From the NCBI GenBank assembly GCA_024803745.1, contig JANJXV010000024.1, positions 13,790,427 through 13,854,426 of the forward strand: a stretch of 64,000 nt of DNA. The letters are read 5' to 3'. Within the stretch, counting starts at the first letter, position 1. Every line of letters begins with the position of its first letter. The translations under genes were made by a program, and so were the position numbers. Positions 20,935 through 32,306 of the stretch are shown piece after piece. Origin of the DNA: Megascapheus bottae. Lineage: Eukaryota > Chordata > Mammalia > Rodentia > Geomyidae. The notes under the pieces were generated by a model, which was not told the origin of the DNA, ran no database searches, and saw only the letters and a program-made list of their open reading frames with translations.

Positions 20935-21160
20935 TGCTTTGTGGGTTTGTTTTGCTATACTAAGGATTGAACTCAGAGCCTTATGGTGACAAGAGCTCCA
21001 CCACTTGAGCCACAAGTTTAGCCCTTTTCACATTAATTATCTTTGAGGCAGGATCTTGCTTTATGCCTCAGCCAGCCTGGGCTGTGATTCTCCTCCTTCT
21101 ATGCTACCCTATGTTGTAGGGGTAACAAGCCTCTGCCATTGCTCCAAGTTTGGTACTTTT
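20935..21160 (-). repeat. B1-ID dimer SINE
   Basis: Reverse complement: CTAAGGATTGAACTCAGAGCC...GAGCTCCACCACTTGAGCCAC (ID half), then CAGGATCTTGCTTTATGCCTCAGCCAGCCTGGGCTGTG...GGTAACAAGCCTCTGCCATTGC (B1 half). Diverged. Confidence 0.65.
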
Positions 21161-21934
21161 TCTGTGCTGGGATGACAGATAGGTGCATATTATTGTGTAT
21201 AACCATGGTTGAGATGAAGTCTCACAAAATGGCTTTGAACCTCAAACCCCCTATACCCACCATTCAAAAACTAACAGCTGAAAGCAAAACAAAACAAAAA
21301 GCAAAGGGAAAAAAACACCTTTTCCCCAAATTATAAAATGTTAATACTTCATCAAAAAAATTCCTTAACCATAAGCAGAGTTGTCTATGAATGGGCCTCC
21401 AAAATGGCTGTGTTCCTGTGTGTTACCTCGGGGGCACAGACAGGAGAAAATTGTTTTTAAAACTCTGCAGGTCTACAGCATAGACAGAGGCACTTCATTT
21501 TATACATACTAAAGGTAGTAGAAATCAAACACCAACACCTTTGCTCTTACTCCATCCCAGTCAAGTAATTTCCACTAAGAAATGTCAGCACATTATGAGT
21601 CAGCTTTGTTCATGGCTATTGGGTTCTGGCTAGTAATTTTGAACCTTTCTAAGTCTTTATTCCTACAACCAGTAAAAGAGGAGACAGAATTAGAGAACCT
21701 CAGAGAGCCTTTCAGGGTTAAAGTTTTGTTTCTATGAAATACACAAAAGCATCTTTAGACAATATGGATCAGCAAATCAAAGCCAAGAAGACCTGAAGAA
21801 AGTCCCACGCTCGCTATTCATTCAAATCATGCATTTTCCCAGCACCTCAATCTATTCAAACAGCAACTTTCAAGTCTTCCACTAGCTATTTAACATAGGA
21901 TTCCTAAGTTATTCAGGTTGCTTTTCCTATCTGT
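21161..21934. other. Unassigned sequence
   Basis: No repeat recognised except short A-rich runs near 21285-21315. The frame at 21139-21336 lies mostly in SINE-derived and A-rich DNA. Confidence 0.4.
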
Positions 21935-22050
21935 TTTGTTTTGAGGCCAGGTTTTGCTAGGTAGTCCTGAGTGTCATCAAATGCAAATGCATGATCCTCC
22001 TATCTTAGTGTGCTGTGTGCTGAGATTCCAGGCTTGTATCGTGATACCTG
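21935..22050 (-). repeat. B1 SINE
   Basis: GAGGCCAGGTTTTGCTAGGTAGTCCTGAGTGTCATCAAATGC...GATTCCAGGCTTGTATCGTGATACCTGG is a B1 in reverse orientation, moderately diverged. Confidence 0.65.
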
Positions 22051-22077
22051 GGAAAGGTTTTGTGGTTTTGGGTTTTT

Positions 22078-22299
22078 TTTGTTGTTGTTGCTGTTCTTTT
22101 TTGTACCAGTCCTGGCCTTGAGCTCAGGGCCTGAGTACTGTCCTTGGACTTTCTCAAGGCTACAGCTCTACCACTTTAGCCTTAGCACCATTTCCGGCTT
22201 TTTTTTTTTTTTCTATGTATGTGGTACCAAGAAATTGAATCCGGGTCTTTGTGCATGCTAGGCAAGCACTCTACCACTAGGCCAAACTCCCAGCCCCGG
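22078..22299 (-). mobile_element. IDL-Geo SINE
   Basis: Poly(T) with (TTG)n, then CCAGTCCTGGCCTTGAGCTCAGGGCC, CAAGGCTACAGCTCTACC (Geo), TATGTATGTGGTACCAAGAAATTG and GTGCATGCTAGGCAAGCACTCTACCACTAGGCC (IDL). GGGTTTTT flanks the insertion on both sides as a short possible TSD. Confidence 0.9.
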
Positions 22300-22456
22300 G
22301 TTTTTGTTTTTTTAATTCAGACTCAATTTCCATTTCTAAGTTTCAAAAACCAGTTAAAGATTAAATTGATTTTTTCAATTTAAGACTTGAGATCTTAAGT
22401 GGGCATTGTCAATGTCCAGAATTTTCCCGAACTTATTTGCCATAGTATCTTTTTCT

Positions 22457-22672
22457 TTTCTATTTTTTTTATTTTTATTTATTTTTTTTGCCAGTCCTGG
22501 GCTTGAGCTCAGGGCCTGAGCACTGTCCTTGGACTTTCTCAAGGCTAGAGCTCTACCACTTGAGCCTCAGCACCACTTCCGGCTTTTTTCTATGTATGTG
22601 GTACCGAGGAATCAAACCCAGTCTTCATGCATGCTAGGAAAGCACTTTAACCACTAGGCCAAACTCCTGGCC
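22457..22672 (-). mobile_element. IDL-Geo SINE with 19-bp TSD
   Basis: Complete reverse-orientation element from the T-rich tail to AAACTCCTGGCC. TGCCATAGTATCTTTTTCT is repeated exactly at 22438-22456 and 22673-22691. The perfect TSD and low divergence point to a recent insertion. Confidence 0.95.
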
Positions 22673-23165
22673 TGCCATAGTATCTTTTTCTATATAGTAA
22701 ATCCTGCAGGTCCAGTGAGCCCAGGGAAAGTATTGAAGGTTGCTATGTTAAACAATTAAGTATTCCTGCTGGAGAGAAGAAAACTGAATGAACTGGAAGG
22801 GTCATTTGGACACCACCAGAAAGAGTCTTGGCTGCAGATCAAAACCCCTATTTCCACTACAGGTCTGGCTGCCAACTGGTTGTTTGCACTCCTCAGACTT
22901 GCTGGGCTCCACCTGCCCTCCACACTATCACTGAAGCTGCCAGCTATTTCCCCTGCCCTCCCCTCCAGCCCCAGTATCATGGCTACCTGGGGTCTCTGTT
23001 CTACCTCTTGTACATATGCTAGTTGCAGGGCCTACTCCTGTAGGCTAAGCCACATCACTTGTTACTGCCATTCCAGAATTAGTATTTTACCAGGAGGTAA
23101 GAAATGAGGAATGTTCTAGAGTTGGTGCCTTGTAAGAATTTTGAAATTTCCAAATGTCCTTGAAA
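22673..23165. other. Unassigned sequence
   Basis: A C-rich part at 22840-23010 gives overlapping frames on both strands with no family motif. No repeat recognised. Confidence 0.4.
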
Positions 23166-23173
23166 TTTTCTTT

Positions 23174-23359
23174 TACTTTTTTTTTTGCCAGTCATAGCCT
23201 GGGCACTGTCCCTGGACACTTTTTCTCAAGGCTAGTGCTCTGCCACTTTAGCTACAGTACCACTTTTGGCTTTTTCTGAGTATGTGGTATCCAGGAATCG
23301 AACCCAGGGCTTTGTGCACGCTAGGTGAGCACTCTACCACTAGGCTATGCTCCTAGCTC
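23174..23359 (-). mobile_element. IDL-Geo SINE
   Basis: Reverse orientation: poly(T), GCCAGTCATAGCCTGGGCACTGTCC, CTCAAGGCTAGTGCTCTGCCAC, then GTGGTATCCAGGAATCGAACCCAGGG and CTCTACCACTAGGC. AAATTTTCTT lies just outside both ends as a short TSD. Confidence 0.9.
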
Positions 23360-23714
23360 ATTAAAATTTTCTTCAGTGCTAACAGAATCAAGAAAATGAG
23401 TCAAAATGCCTCTCTTCTAACTCTTCTCTTCTCACATAAATGTCTTAAATATCAAATGACAAGTAAATACTAGCAAACCAACGTAAGTTTCTATGAAATT
23501 AAGAGCAAAGTTTTTCTGATAAATATTTTTGACTGAAATACAGTTAAACGTGTTTGTCACTTTGAAAAAGCCACAAATGAAGTTCTCTGAAAAACCCAAC
23601 GTCTTTTTTTTTTAATCCACAAAATTGGTACTCTGCCAAACATGAATGTTACAAAACTATGGGTCACAGACTAAAGCCTGGCTAACAACCAAGTCCAGGA
23701 GGAAGCTTTCAGAT

Positions 23715-23890
23715 ATAAAGTTGGAAAGATTCGGGCTTGAGTTCAAATACTAACTTTCCCTGAACAGGTCTGGGCAAGTTATTCTTTCCTAACCCCAGTC
23801 TTCTAATCCATTAAATGTGAATCAGAATGTCAACCTCACAAGATTACTGGGCTTGAAATAAGGATGACTGCCCAGCACTGGAACCTTTAG
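23715..23890 (+). repeat. MIR SINE fragment
   Basis: TTCGGGCTTGAGTTCAAATACTAAC, GGTCTGGGCAAGTTATTC, CCATTAAATGTGAATCAGAATGTCAACCTCACAAGATTACTGGG follows the MIR core order ('GGGTTCAAATCCCAGC..TGGGCAAGTTACTT..GTAAAATGGGGATAAT..CCTCATAGGGTT'). Ancient, mammal-wide. Confidence 0.8.
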
Positions 23891-26229
23891 GAGTTCGAAT
23901 TCTGTTGGGGTAAACATCAACTCACTGGCTGAGACAAGAGAAGTTTCTCAGTTGTAAAAGCCCAGGAAATGGCTTCTGGGTGCCTCCTTACTTCACTGCT
24001 CCAGTGCATGGGACCTAACTTCGTGGTCTATGCTCATGGTATCTACATGAAAGACAGCAGAGAAGGAAAGGGACCAGCAGAGATACACACTATTCCTGGG
24101 AGGGATCGTGGGGATAATTTCCCTCCTATTAGCCAGTGTTCAGTCACATGGCCAAGTGAGCTTGGGTTACTACCCAAAGTAGAGTGAACACCAGGGCATA
24201 GCCTGCAGGCTCTGTTATAAACCTGTGTTCTGTCTACTGTGGATGCCGGGGTACTGAGCCATCCTGCTGGTTTTATTTTGGGAAGTTTACCCTCACTTTT
24301 AGGAAGTTCAGGCCTAGAAATTCCATGACAAATGCTAATTTTTTATGGCATGAACAATTCAGGATATAATTTGTCCCTAGTTTCCCCTTGTTTTTTTTTT
24401 TCCTGAAAAAAAAACATGGTTAATGGGAACTTTCTTTAAATAAAAAATTAGAATTACAGGGTTCTGTTTTCAAGACTGAAAATTCCACTTTGATGTGTCA
24501 GTCTAGCTGCAATGTGCTAACTTTATGGTAAAGGATGCCTCTCAGGGTCCATGCTCCTGTCCTGCTGACTCTACCACACCATCATCATCAAGAGGATCTG
24601 GGAAACACAAATAGGAAAGGGAAACTTTTGTGTGGGAGGGGTGCACTGAATAAGCTGCCAGGCGTTACTGCTGAACTTAAACTCAATTAACATCATATTC
24701 ATTTCCTTTAAAGACAAGCTGAAGCAGGGTGCCCCAGACCTGTAACAATTTGTCAACTTCATCTTTCTGTCCTAATTAATTCCAGGATTCTAAATCAGCA
24801 TTTTCTATGCTCACCTCCCCAAGTGTTAAAAAGATTGCATGAAAAAAATAATTCAATACTAAGAAGATTCTTTCCACTAAGATGTATTAAGTTATATGAA
24901 GAAAAACTTTTCACAAGTCTGCTGTACAGTAAGTACTCTGCAAGCAAAGCAAAGCCCCAGTCCCTATATACCAGATGGCCATGTGAAGCTAGCTCTCCTT
25001 ACCTTCTCAACCACGTAAATCTTCCTGCCCAGAGGCCTCTGATTTCTAAACCATCTACTCTGCAACCTGCACATCTTAACAATGGTTTTATTTTTTCCTT
25101 CTCTGATTTTCTTTTTTTTATTGAGTTTCTTTTCTAAGCAGTGTATATCATGTTTACAAGATGCATAAAAAGTACACAGTGTAAGTCCTCTCTCTTCACT
25201 ATCTCCCTATTTTGCTGTTTTCTGTGCATCCTTTCAGATTATGTATTTCCTAACATATGAGGTGGCATAAATACATCCCTGTTTTGTAATGTTTTTGTCA
25301 ACATACTTCCCACTCTAACTGAACAAGTGGCATTTACTGTTATATACTGGTTATTTAACTGCTTTATTGCATCATCAATGACCACTCCAGGTAATATTCT
25401 AAAACTCAAAAGTTACCAGAAGCAACTTCCTTCTTCACTTTTACTATGGAATGCTACTTCTCAAACCAACACTTGGAAGGCTTACCTCTTACAGAGCCCA
25501 AGTGGCCAGGCCTGACAATACCCAAGTTCTTTTCCTGCTCCTAGAATCCACCTATCTTCCAGAAGAGTCAGCACTTGTCCATCTCTAATCTATGGAAAAG
25601 CCACCACACAGGAGAAGTAGAACAGAAAAAGAATCTACTCAGAACTGTTCATCAGAGCCACTGACATCACAGGAATGGTCCCTCTCAAACCTTCCAACAG
25701 CACAGCCGCCCCTAAGACTAAGGAGCACTTGTAATCTGGTGACCTACTTATATAACTGAGTTGAATTTTTAACATTTTAATTGAAACAAAAATAGCTCCA
25801 TGGATCTAGTGACTCCTCGCTATTGAGAAGGCTGAGAAAAATAGTAAGCTTGTTCAACAGTACGTGTGTTTGAGTATGGAGGATACCATGGTGGAATGAG
25901 CCCAAGTATGCCTTCTGAATCTAAAGATATCCAAGGCAAAGTGGACCAATTTCAAGAATAGAGTTAAATTTAGAACCAGCACTAAGCTATGTTGTAATTA
26001 TCTTTAAAATCTGAAGTTAAAATAGTTTAAATTTACCAAAATTCTATGTCTGATTTATATACTCGGTTTTAATTTTTTCCTGGCATGACACTATATGTGG
26101 ATCACACTAAATTAACAGTTTCTCTGTTGGGTGAAAAAAAAAAACCTCTTGTAACACAGTACACACAATGTTATGCCAACTGTGTGTGTGTGTATGTATA
26201 TGTTTATATATGAACAGAATATATCAAGA
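23891..26229. other. Unassigned 2.3-kb stretch free of recognisable SINEs
   Basis: No lineage-specific SINE or L1 copy is visible here, unlike most of the window. Open frames (for example 23969-24187 and 24823-25137, plus strand) are short and carry no motif I know. The stretch may be old unique DNA. Confidence 0.45.
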
Positions 26230-26415
26230 CCCATGCTGTTCAACAGTATGTTCTGTAATGATGAAAATGATCTAGTCTATGCTGTACACACTGTAGCTAC
26301 TAGTTACTGAACACTTGAAATATGGCTAGTCTGACTGAGGAACTTCCAGTTTAAATATTTAATGAAGTTTATTTAAATTTAAGTAGCCCCAAATGGTTTG
26401 TAGCTGCAGGTGTAG
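26230..26415 (+). repeat. Ancient hAT-type (MER-like) DNA transposon remnant
   Basis: CATGCTGTTCAACAGTATGTTCTGTAATGATGAAAATG, GCTACTAGTTACTGAACACTTGAAATATGGCTAGTCTGACTGAGGAACT and TTTAAATTTAAGTAGCC follow the mammal-wide 'GCTGTCCAATA..GTAGCCACTAG..GAGCACTTGAAATGTGGCTAGTG..GACTGAGGAACT' palindrome-like repeat. I recognise the pattern but not the exact family name. Confidence 0.7.
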
Positions 26416-27864
26416 AAAAATAAAACCTGAACTGTTAAAAAATCTTACTGCAAAGAGATTATAGAAAAGTTAAACTTTATAGCTCAAAAAATTACTTGGA
26501 TTTTCTTGTCTAGTTTTATAGACTGGCATGTACAGTGCAATAAACAAACAGGAAGGAAGGTGTCTTTGCTACGGTTACTTATAACAAGACAATAGAGAAT
26601 AGGTGGCTTAAGTGATGCCAATTATAGTTCACAGTCTTGGAAATTGAAATTATATCAAGGGGTCAACAGATTTGATGCCTAATGAGGAATTTCTTTTTAG
26701 TTTGCTGTATTCTTATAGGAAGAGGGAGGGGAGAAGTAGAAGGGAGATAAAAGGAAAGAAGGAAAGGGAAGAAGAGATGGATGGAGTGGGTATACTTTAA
26801 TCTATTTTTGTCATAAGGAAAAAGGATACTAATGTCCCCTATGTGGGAAGTGTACCATGACCTCATGGCAAACTAACCACCAAACAAAGTCCTTAGTTCT
26901 AAATGCTATCATTTGGAAAGTCGAGACTTGGACATATGATTTGGGGGGAAAGGAACAGTACGGCAAATGGGTTCTAACAGGAAGAGGAAAGGAGAAATGG
27001 GAGAATCCACTCCCACTTACTCTACTCATGTCCTTTCTTAAGAAATGTTGTATTAGGTTTCTGAAATCTGAATTTTTTATATTGATAGGACAATGTCCTT
27101 TCCACCTAACAGAGATACAGCCAAGTGTCTAAAACTTAAGATATTACAGTTTCACTGGAAGAAATGACTGTGGAAATGTCACATTTCACACAATTCTCCA
27201 TGCCTGCTACATACAGCTGGGCCTCAGTGAGTGCAAGCACCATAAAATGTTTAGAGGCTCTCCCTGGGGTGCCTCCCAACCAGCTTTGCCCAGACACTTC
27301 CTACACAAATGTCAGAGTAAGGCTCAGTTTCCCTAAGTCCGGGGCTGCTCCTTCTCAAGTTTAGGGGGTTACAGGCCTCTAGGTCCCATGGGTCCCTCCA
27401 AGCACAAGGCACCTGGCATTCCTAAACAATGCCTGCCTGCAATAAGGTTGGCATCCAAAACCCAGGCTTCCTTGTCTTGAACAGGATGTGTATTTACCCA
27501 CTATCAAAGATGTTTCTTATACTCCCCTTAAAAAGGTAAAGACAGCTACCAGAGGTAAAAGAGTAGGAAAACTGACCTGTCTGAGAAATTCCTTCCTACT
27601 TCTAATCTGAAAGCTGCCAATTAAACTTTTCCAAATCATTTGAAGGATGAACCCAGGAGACTATATATGCAGAGCGCAAACTCTCTGAGCAGCCAAGGAG
27701 AGCATAGGTAAAACACAGAAAATGTTGTGTACCAAAATCTCCTGGGGATCAGGCAGCAGTGTAGCTCATACACACCAGCACAAGAGTGGGTGCCTGCCAC
27801 CCAAGAGATCCTTCAGTTTTCCAGCAGAAGGAAAAAGACAGAAACTTGCAATTGTTTTTATGAT
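26416..27864. other. Unassigned sequence
   Basis: A purine-rich run at 26715-26785, otherwise unremarkable. Frames at 26857-27132 (+) and 26829-27029 (-) overlap and lack motifs. Confidence 0.4.
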
Positions 27865-27947
27865 CTGTGGGTATAATTCAATGGCAGAATGCTTGCCTAG
27901 CAGGGGTAAGATAAGGCTTGGGCTCAGCTCCCAGCACAGAAAAAAAA
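27865..27947 (+). repeat. ID-type SINE
   Basis: TCTGTGGGTATAATTCAATGGCAGAATGCTTGCCTAGCAGGGG...GGCTCAGCTCCCAGCAC followed by an A run. Confidence 0.7.
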
Positions 27948-27949
27948 AT

Positions 27950-28178
27950 TTGGAATTGGTATGTTCTGGTACGGGACTTGAACAAAGTGCCTTGCACTCT
28001 CACTCATGCCTGGTGCTCTAACACTTTAGTCACACCTTCACTTCTAGCTTTTTATTAGATAGATATGAGAGTCTCACGGACTATTTTGCCCCAGCTAGCT
28101 TCAATCTGCAGTCCTCATGTCTCAGCCTCTTGGATATTCATGATAATAATCATGTGTCACCAGTAAGTGGCCAGAATT
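27950..28178 (-). repeat. B1-Geo/B1-ID type SINE
   Basis: Reverse orientation: GGGACTTGAACAAAGTGCC...CTCTAACACTTTAGTCAC, TATGAGAGTCTCACGGACTATTTTGCCCCAGCTAGCTTCAATC...CTCATGTCTCAGCCTCTTGG. Diverged. Confidence 0.65.
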
Positions 28179-28194
28179 GTCTTCTTGTCAAGAA

Positions 28195-28300
28195 ATAGAT
28201 ACCTAGATGGGGGAAGAACATGGAAGGGTGACATAAATCAAGATGCATTGTACTCCTTAGTTGATATGCTGAATTGAACAACTTCTTAAAGATAATTTAA
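28195..28300 (+). repeat. Old L1 3' UTR remnant
   Basis: TGACATAAATCAAGATGCATTGTACTCCTTAGTTGATATGCTGAATTGAACAACTTC resembles one of the older rodent-type L1 3' tails; a related string is at 47100-47170. Confidence 0.4.
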
Positions 28301-29155
28301 AAGACAAATCAACTTCTGCTACCACATATAGTGGCATTAGATGCCATTATCCAGTAGATGAAGGTGAGATGTGGACAATGGGGAAGAGGGGAAGTTGTTT
28401 CTGTGTAACAGCCTGTTAAGGGTCTGTAAAGTAGAAGAAGGGAGATCAAGTGCAGAGGGAAAAAGAGAAAGCAGGAAGAGTATGAAAAGTTTAGTCCAGA
28501 CCTGCAGTAGCCTCTATAAGAAGAAATTATAGCAGCTAGGAGGACATGGAGCCCAGTGCTGGCCTGTACCTGCCTGAAACCATGCAACAGGTCCTCGTCT
28601 ACACTGTTGATGACTCTCTCCACACAACTTGGCAGTCCAGGTGCTAACAGAAGACTCAGGGTGTCAGGAAATAGACGCATTTGGGAAGAGAGTAGCTTAT
28701 ACTTGGAAAAACAAAAGTCTTAGTTGGCTAGGAGGAAAACTAAAGTGTGAAGGAAAGTTGGTAGGCAGGCAGTATTACTGGGATCAAAAAGAAAACAGGT
28801 GAACAGGTGAATAAGCGTAAGAGTGAGGTCAAATGTGGGTCTGAGCCACAAGAAGTATGTGTGGCTGGGGGAACAGGGGGGAGAGAGAGTGTGTGAGTTA
28901 GGGGGGTGTTTGAGGAGAAAATCACTACTGGTATATAAGACCCCAAACTCTAAGCAGTCAGGAAAGTAGCTGGGAAAATGACATCCATCAGGGAAGTGGA
29001 CTGGGCAGGGTTGAGAAAGGGGCAGTCATTCATGATGTAATGAGAGAAATGAGAAAGTCAACAGGTAACAATCACAAGGTGTTAAAAAAGGATGGGTTAC
29101 ACTGGGCTTATGTGTCAAAGAGTAGCTTGTTGCATGAAGATGGAGTGACCCATCT
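28301..29155. other. Unassigned; longest minus-strand open frame without a known family
   Basis: A 123-codon minus-strand frame at 28309-28680 has a hydrophobic, Leu/Ser-rich second half derived from purine-rich plus-strand DNA. I see no domain, no splice context and no upstream promoter, and treat it as chance. Confidence 0.35.
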
Positions 29156-29159
29156 CCCT

Positions 29160-29328
29160 GATAAGCCTGTTATTCCTGCTACATTCCGGCTGTGGAAGTA
29201 GTAGGAGGATCACTGTTTGAGGCTAACCAAAACCACAAGACCCTACCTGAAAAATAATAACAGCTCAAATTGTAGGCCTAGCAAACACAAGGCCTAAATT
29301 CAAATCCCAATAACTCCATAAGTAAATA
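29160..29328 (+). repeat. B1-ID type SINE
   Basis: AAGTAGTAGGAGGATCACTGTTTGAGGCTAACCAAAACCACAAGACCCTACCTG (B1 3' half), then GTAGGCCTAGCAAACACAAGGCCTAAATTCAAATCCC (ID-like). Confidence 0.6.
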
Positions 29329-29671
29329 AATCTCTGAGAGCAGAGAAAGTATCCTAAAACTTTTACAAGGGTTCACATATTTGCTCATATGCTTATATCA
29401 GGGTGTAAGTAAATTTTTCCATTAATTTTTTAAATTAGTAGAAATATTAAAGGTCTTATATAATAACTTGCACTGAAGGTATACAGGTCTGATATTCTTT
29501 TAATATCTCAACTTCTACTCGTAAAAGTGCAGAACTTCATATTACTACTAAAAGTATGTAATGGGGAAATCTGACAACTTTAGAAAAACATCAGTTTTCT
29601 TATTCTTCTAGAAGACTATTGGTAGCTTTTACTGCATTTACATTGGAATATCAACCAAAGCAAGCTTCCTA
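29329..29671. other. Unassigned spacer
   Basis: AT-rich, with nothing recognised. Confidence 0.4.
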
Positions 29672-29903
29672 AGCGTGGACAGGTATTAAAAGTAATCACA
29701 CCTGAAATCCTAGCTAATCAGGAGGCTGAGCTCTGAGGATCATGGCTCAAAGCCAACCTGGACAGAAAAGACTAGAAAAAAAAAAACAACTGGAAGTGGG
29801 GCTGTGGCTCAAGTGATACAGTGCTAGCCTTATACAAAAAGATCAGGAACAAATCACGGGATTGGAGTTCAATCCCCAGGACCAGCACACACACAAAAAG
29901 GAT
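29672..29903 (+). repeat. B1-Geo SINE
   Basis: CTAATCAGGAGGCTGAGCTCTGAGGATCATGG (B1), a short linker, then CTGGAAGTGGGGCTGTGGCTCAAGTGATACAGTGCTAGCC and GAGTTCAATCCCCAGGACCAGCAC (Geo) with an ACAC/A tail. The usual ATCTCCAATTAACC linker is replaced by an A run. Confidence 0.85.
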
Positions 29904-30304
29904 CACGGTGTGTTTACAACCTATCTTGTTCATAAAGTTTCAATTAGTAATTTTAAAAATCCAAGAATTAGAAAAAACTTTACTTTTACTATGGGAAGAG
30001 GAAAACAAAATATCCAGAATCTGGCTCCCAGCCAGCTTCTGCAGTGACAGCTTTATCATGGTCCACATATCTAGGAGGTAAAAAAATAAACCATAATGAC
30101 AATGTTTCCGTACATAAACTGCCACCGTACACGATGGATATATCTCAAAACTGTTGGCAATAAAAGGGAAACAACTAGAGTATCCCAAAGATTTCAAACT
30201 AAGGTGGCAATGTTCATAAAGTTCATAGATGCCTGAGGCCCCCATTCTCCACTCAAGAAAGCAACTGCATCATCCTTCTGAAAAAAATGAGGTTATTAAT
30301 GTCT

Positions 30305-30499
30305 TTTGGGGGGGTTGCCTGTCTTTGGGCTTTAATTCAGGGCCATAGCACTGTCCTTGGGCTTTCTCAAGGCTAGAACTCTACCACTTGAGCTACATCA
30401 CCACTTCCAGATTTTTCTATGTATGTGGTACCAAGGAATCAAACCTGCATCTTCGTGCATGTTAGGCAAGCACTCTACCACTAGGCCAAACTCCCAGCC
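30305..30499 (-). mobile_element. IDL-Geo SINE with TSD
   Basis: Reverse orientation: CTTTGGGCTTTAATTCAGGGCC, CTCAAGGCTAGAACTCTACCACTTGAGC (Geo), TATGTATGTGGTACCAAGGAATC and CTACCACTAGGCCAAACTCCCAGCC (IDL). GTTATTAATGT flanks at about 30294-30304 and 30500-30510. Confidence 0.92.
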
Positions 30500-30510
30500 T
30501 GTTATTAATG

Positions 30511-31855
30511 TTTTGACATTCTGGTTTTTGCAATTATGTATTATTTCTAAACCAACTGAATATAATGACACTTATCTAACTAGTAGGACATGTTTCTCTT
30601 TCCTAGTGTATAGAAAAGTAATCTTATTCATGAAAATAGTGTTTCATGAAAGTTCATGTTAATTCTCAGAGTGGTAGCGTCCCACAGAGGAAAGAAAATA
30701 TGTTCAGGTCAGCCAAGTTAGAAACTCCTGTAGAAAGGATAAGGATACTGACATGTTTCTCCTTGCCTAATGCTGAGCCACAAAACAGTAAATATTAGGA
30801 TAAAGCATCTGAATAATACAAACCCAGGCTTGGACATGAAAAGGTAAAATACATGATCAATAAACTCTTCTTCACCTGCTAGAAAGCCTTCTTATGCTAA
30901 CAAATCAGATACTGAAGCAGGAAAAACACTACTTCCCAATCAAAATCCAATCACCTGGAGCAACAGCTTCCCTTCTGTTTTCCCAGATGAACCAGGATAA
31001 AGCAGATAGATATGAAACAATCCATTCAGAGAAAGAATATTAAAAGATAAAGATAAATGCACAACAATCACAAACACATATGTGTACACATCTTAATGAT
31101 AGTGTGTGCCCTTTATTTACTTAACTTTAAAATGAAAAAAAAAAACACACACCGTGATCTCAATCTGACAAAGATTGCATTTGAGGATTAAAATTCTCAA
31201 GAAAATATATTTTAGTTCCTCATCTTTAATTATGGCTTAAGTGGTTGCCTAGGAAACCTTCTGACTGAAAGAGTGGGAATGCGCTCTCGTTTTAGAGCTG
31301 GCAGGTTGTCTTCCTGCTCTGCTCCACACATCAGTGCTCCTCAGTTATCGAGCTGGACAGATCTGCAGCCTAGATGACATTAGAAAAACAAAGGTGATTT
31401 TCACTTTGAATATAGGTCTCTAGCAAATAAAAGTTGAAGACACTAAGTCCTATATGCATAAAATTTAGAGCAAAATGCACATTCCTCAAAATACCCATAC
31501 ATTTTATTAAGGGAAAGGGTTATTTTAATGGCAATACATTGAAAAGATAGTGATAAATTATTATTACAAAAGACAAAGGTGAAGACTGGAGAAGGAAGCC
31601 TATGGACAGATACATCAAGGGAAAATAGTCACTGTGCCTCTGGGTATTGCTGAGTCCCCCTTGTCCCATCCCATTACACAGCTTTCCTCAAAATGCTAAA
31701 TGGTTACAGTACATACAGCACCTTACCTTCCAGGTAAGGATGCACTTTTGGATGCTTGGGGTTTGGACCAAATCAACATCAGATGGAGTAATCTAATGCT
31801 TAAACTTATTTTGCACCTTAAATGCTGTGGAGGGAGGCAAAGCTGAGAAACTCCA
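30511..31855. other. Unassigned sequence with a CpG-bearing island near 31270-31375
   Basis: No repeat called. Around 31275-31360 the sequence is locally richer in G+C with several CpGs (TGCGCTCTCG, TTATCGAGC). A 33-codon minus-strand frame runs there without clear splice sites. Possibly a conserved non-coding or exonic remnant. Confidence 0.3.
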
Positions 31856-31859
31856 ATGA

Positions 31860-32028
31860 GCTTTACACCTGGCAAGGGAGGTGGGGAGTAGGATAATGTA
31901 TGAGAGAGGGAGTGGGCCAAAATGAGGGAGGGGTTAACACTGTTCAAAAAGAAATTACTCATTACTATACTTATGTAACTAACCCCCCTCTATACACCAC
32001 CTTTATAATCGAATTAAAAATTAAAACA
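31860..32028 (+). repeat. Old L1 3' UTR remnant
   Basis: Purine-rich run (AGGGAGGTGGGGAGTAGG, GAGGGAGGGGTTAAC), then TATGTAACTAACCCCCCTCTATACACCACCTTTATAATCG and an A-rich end, matching the general layout of L1 3' ends in the window. Confidence 0.5.
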
Positions 32029-32032
32029 TTAT

Positions 32033-32306
32033 AGCCAGATGTGGTGGCTCATGCCTGCAATAGGAGTAGCTAAGAACTGAGGATCAAGGTTCAAAGCCAA
32101 CCCCGGGCACAAAAGAACCTGAGACTCTTATCTCCAATTAACCTCTTGAAAAAGGGAATTGGGGCTTGGTTCTAGAGTAGAGCAGTAGTCTTGAGCTGAA
32201 GAGCTCAGAGACAACGCCCAGGCCCAGAGGCAGGTGGTAGCCTCGAGCTGAAAAGTTCAAGGACAGCATCCAGGCCCAGTTCAAGCCCCATGACTCATCA
32301 ATCAAT
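32033..32306 (+). repeat. B1-Geo SINE with internal Geo duplication
   Basis: Good B1 head (GCCAGATGTGGTGGCTCATGCC) and linker (CTCTTATCTCCAATTAACC). In the Geo half the block from AGCAGTAGTCTTGAGCTGAAGAGCTC to GCCCAGGCCCAGAG is followed by a second version (GGTGGTAGCCTCGAGCTGAAAAGTTC to TCCAGGCCCAG) before the normal end TTCAAGCCCCATGACTC. Confidence 0.88.

Noticed and set aside
28309..28680. 123-codon minus-strand frame, longest but one in the window
   Set aside because: No known motif, no splice or promoter context, and composition follows the purine-rich opposite strand.
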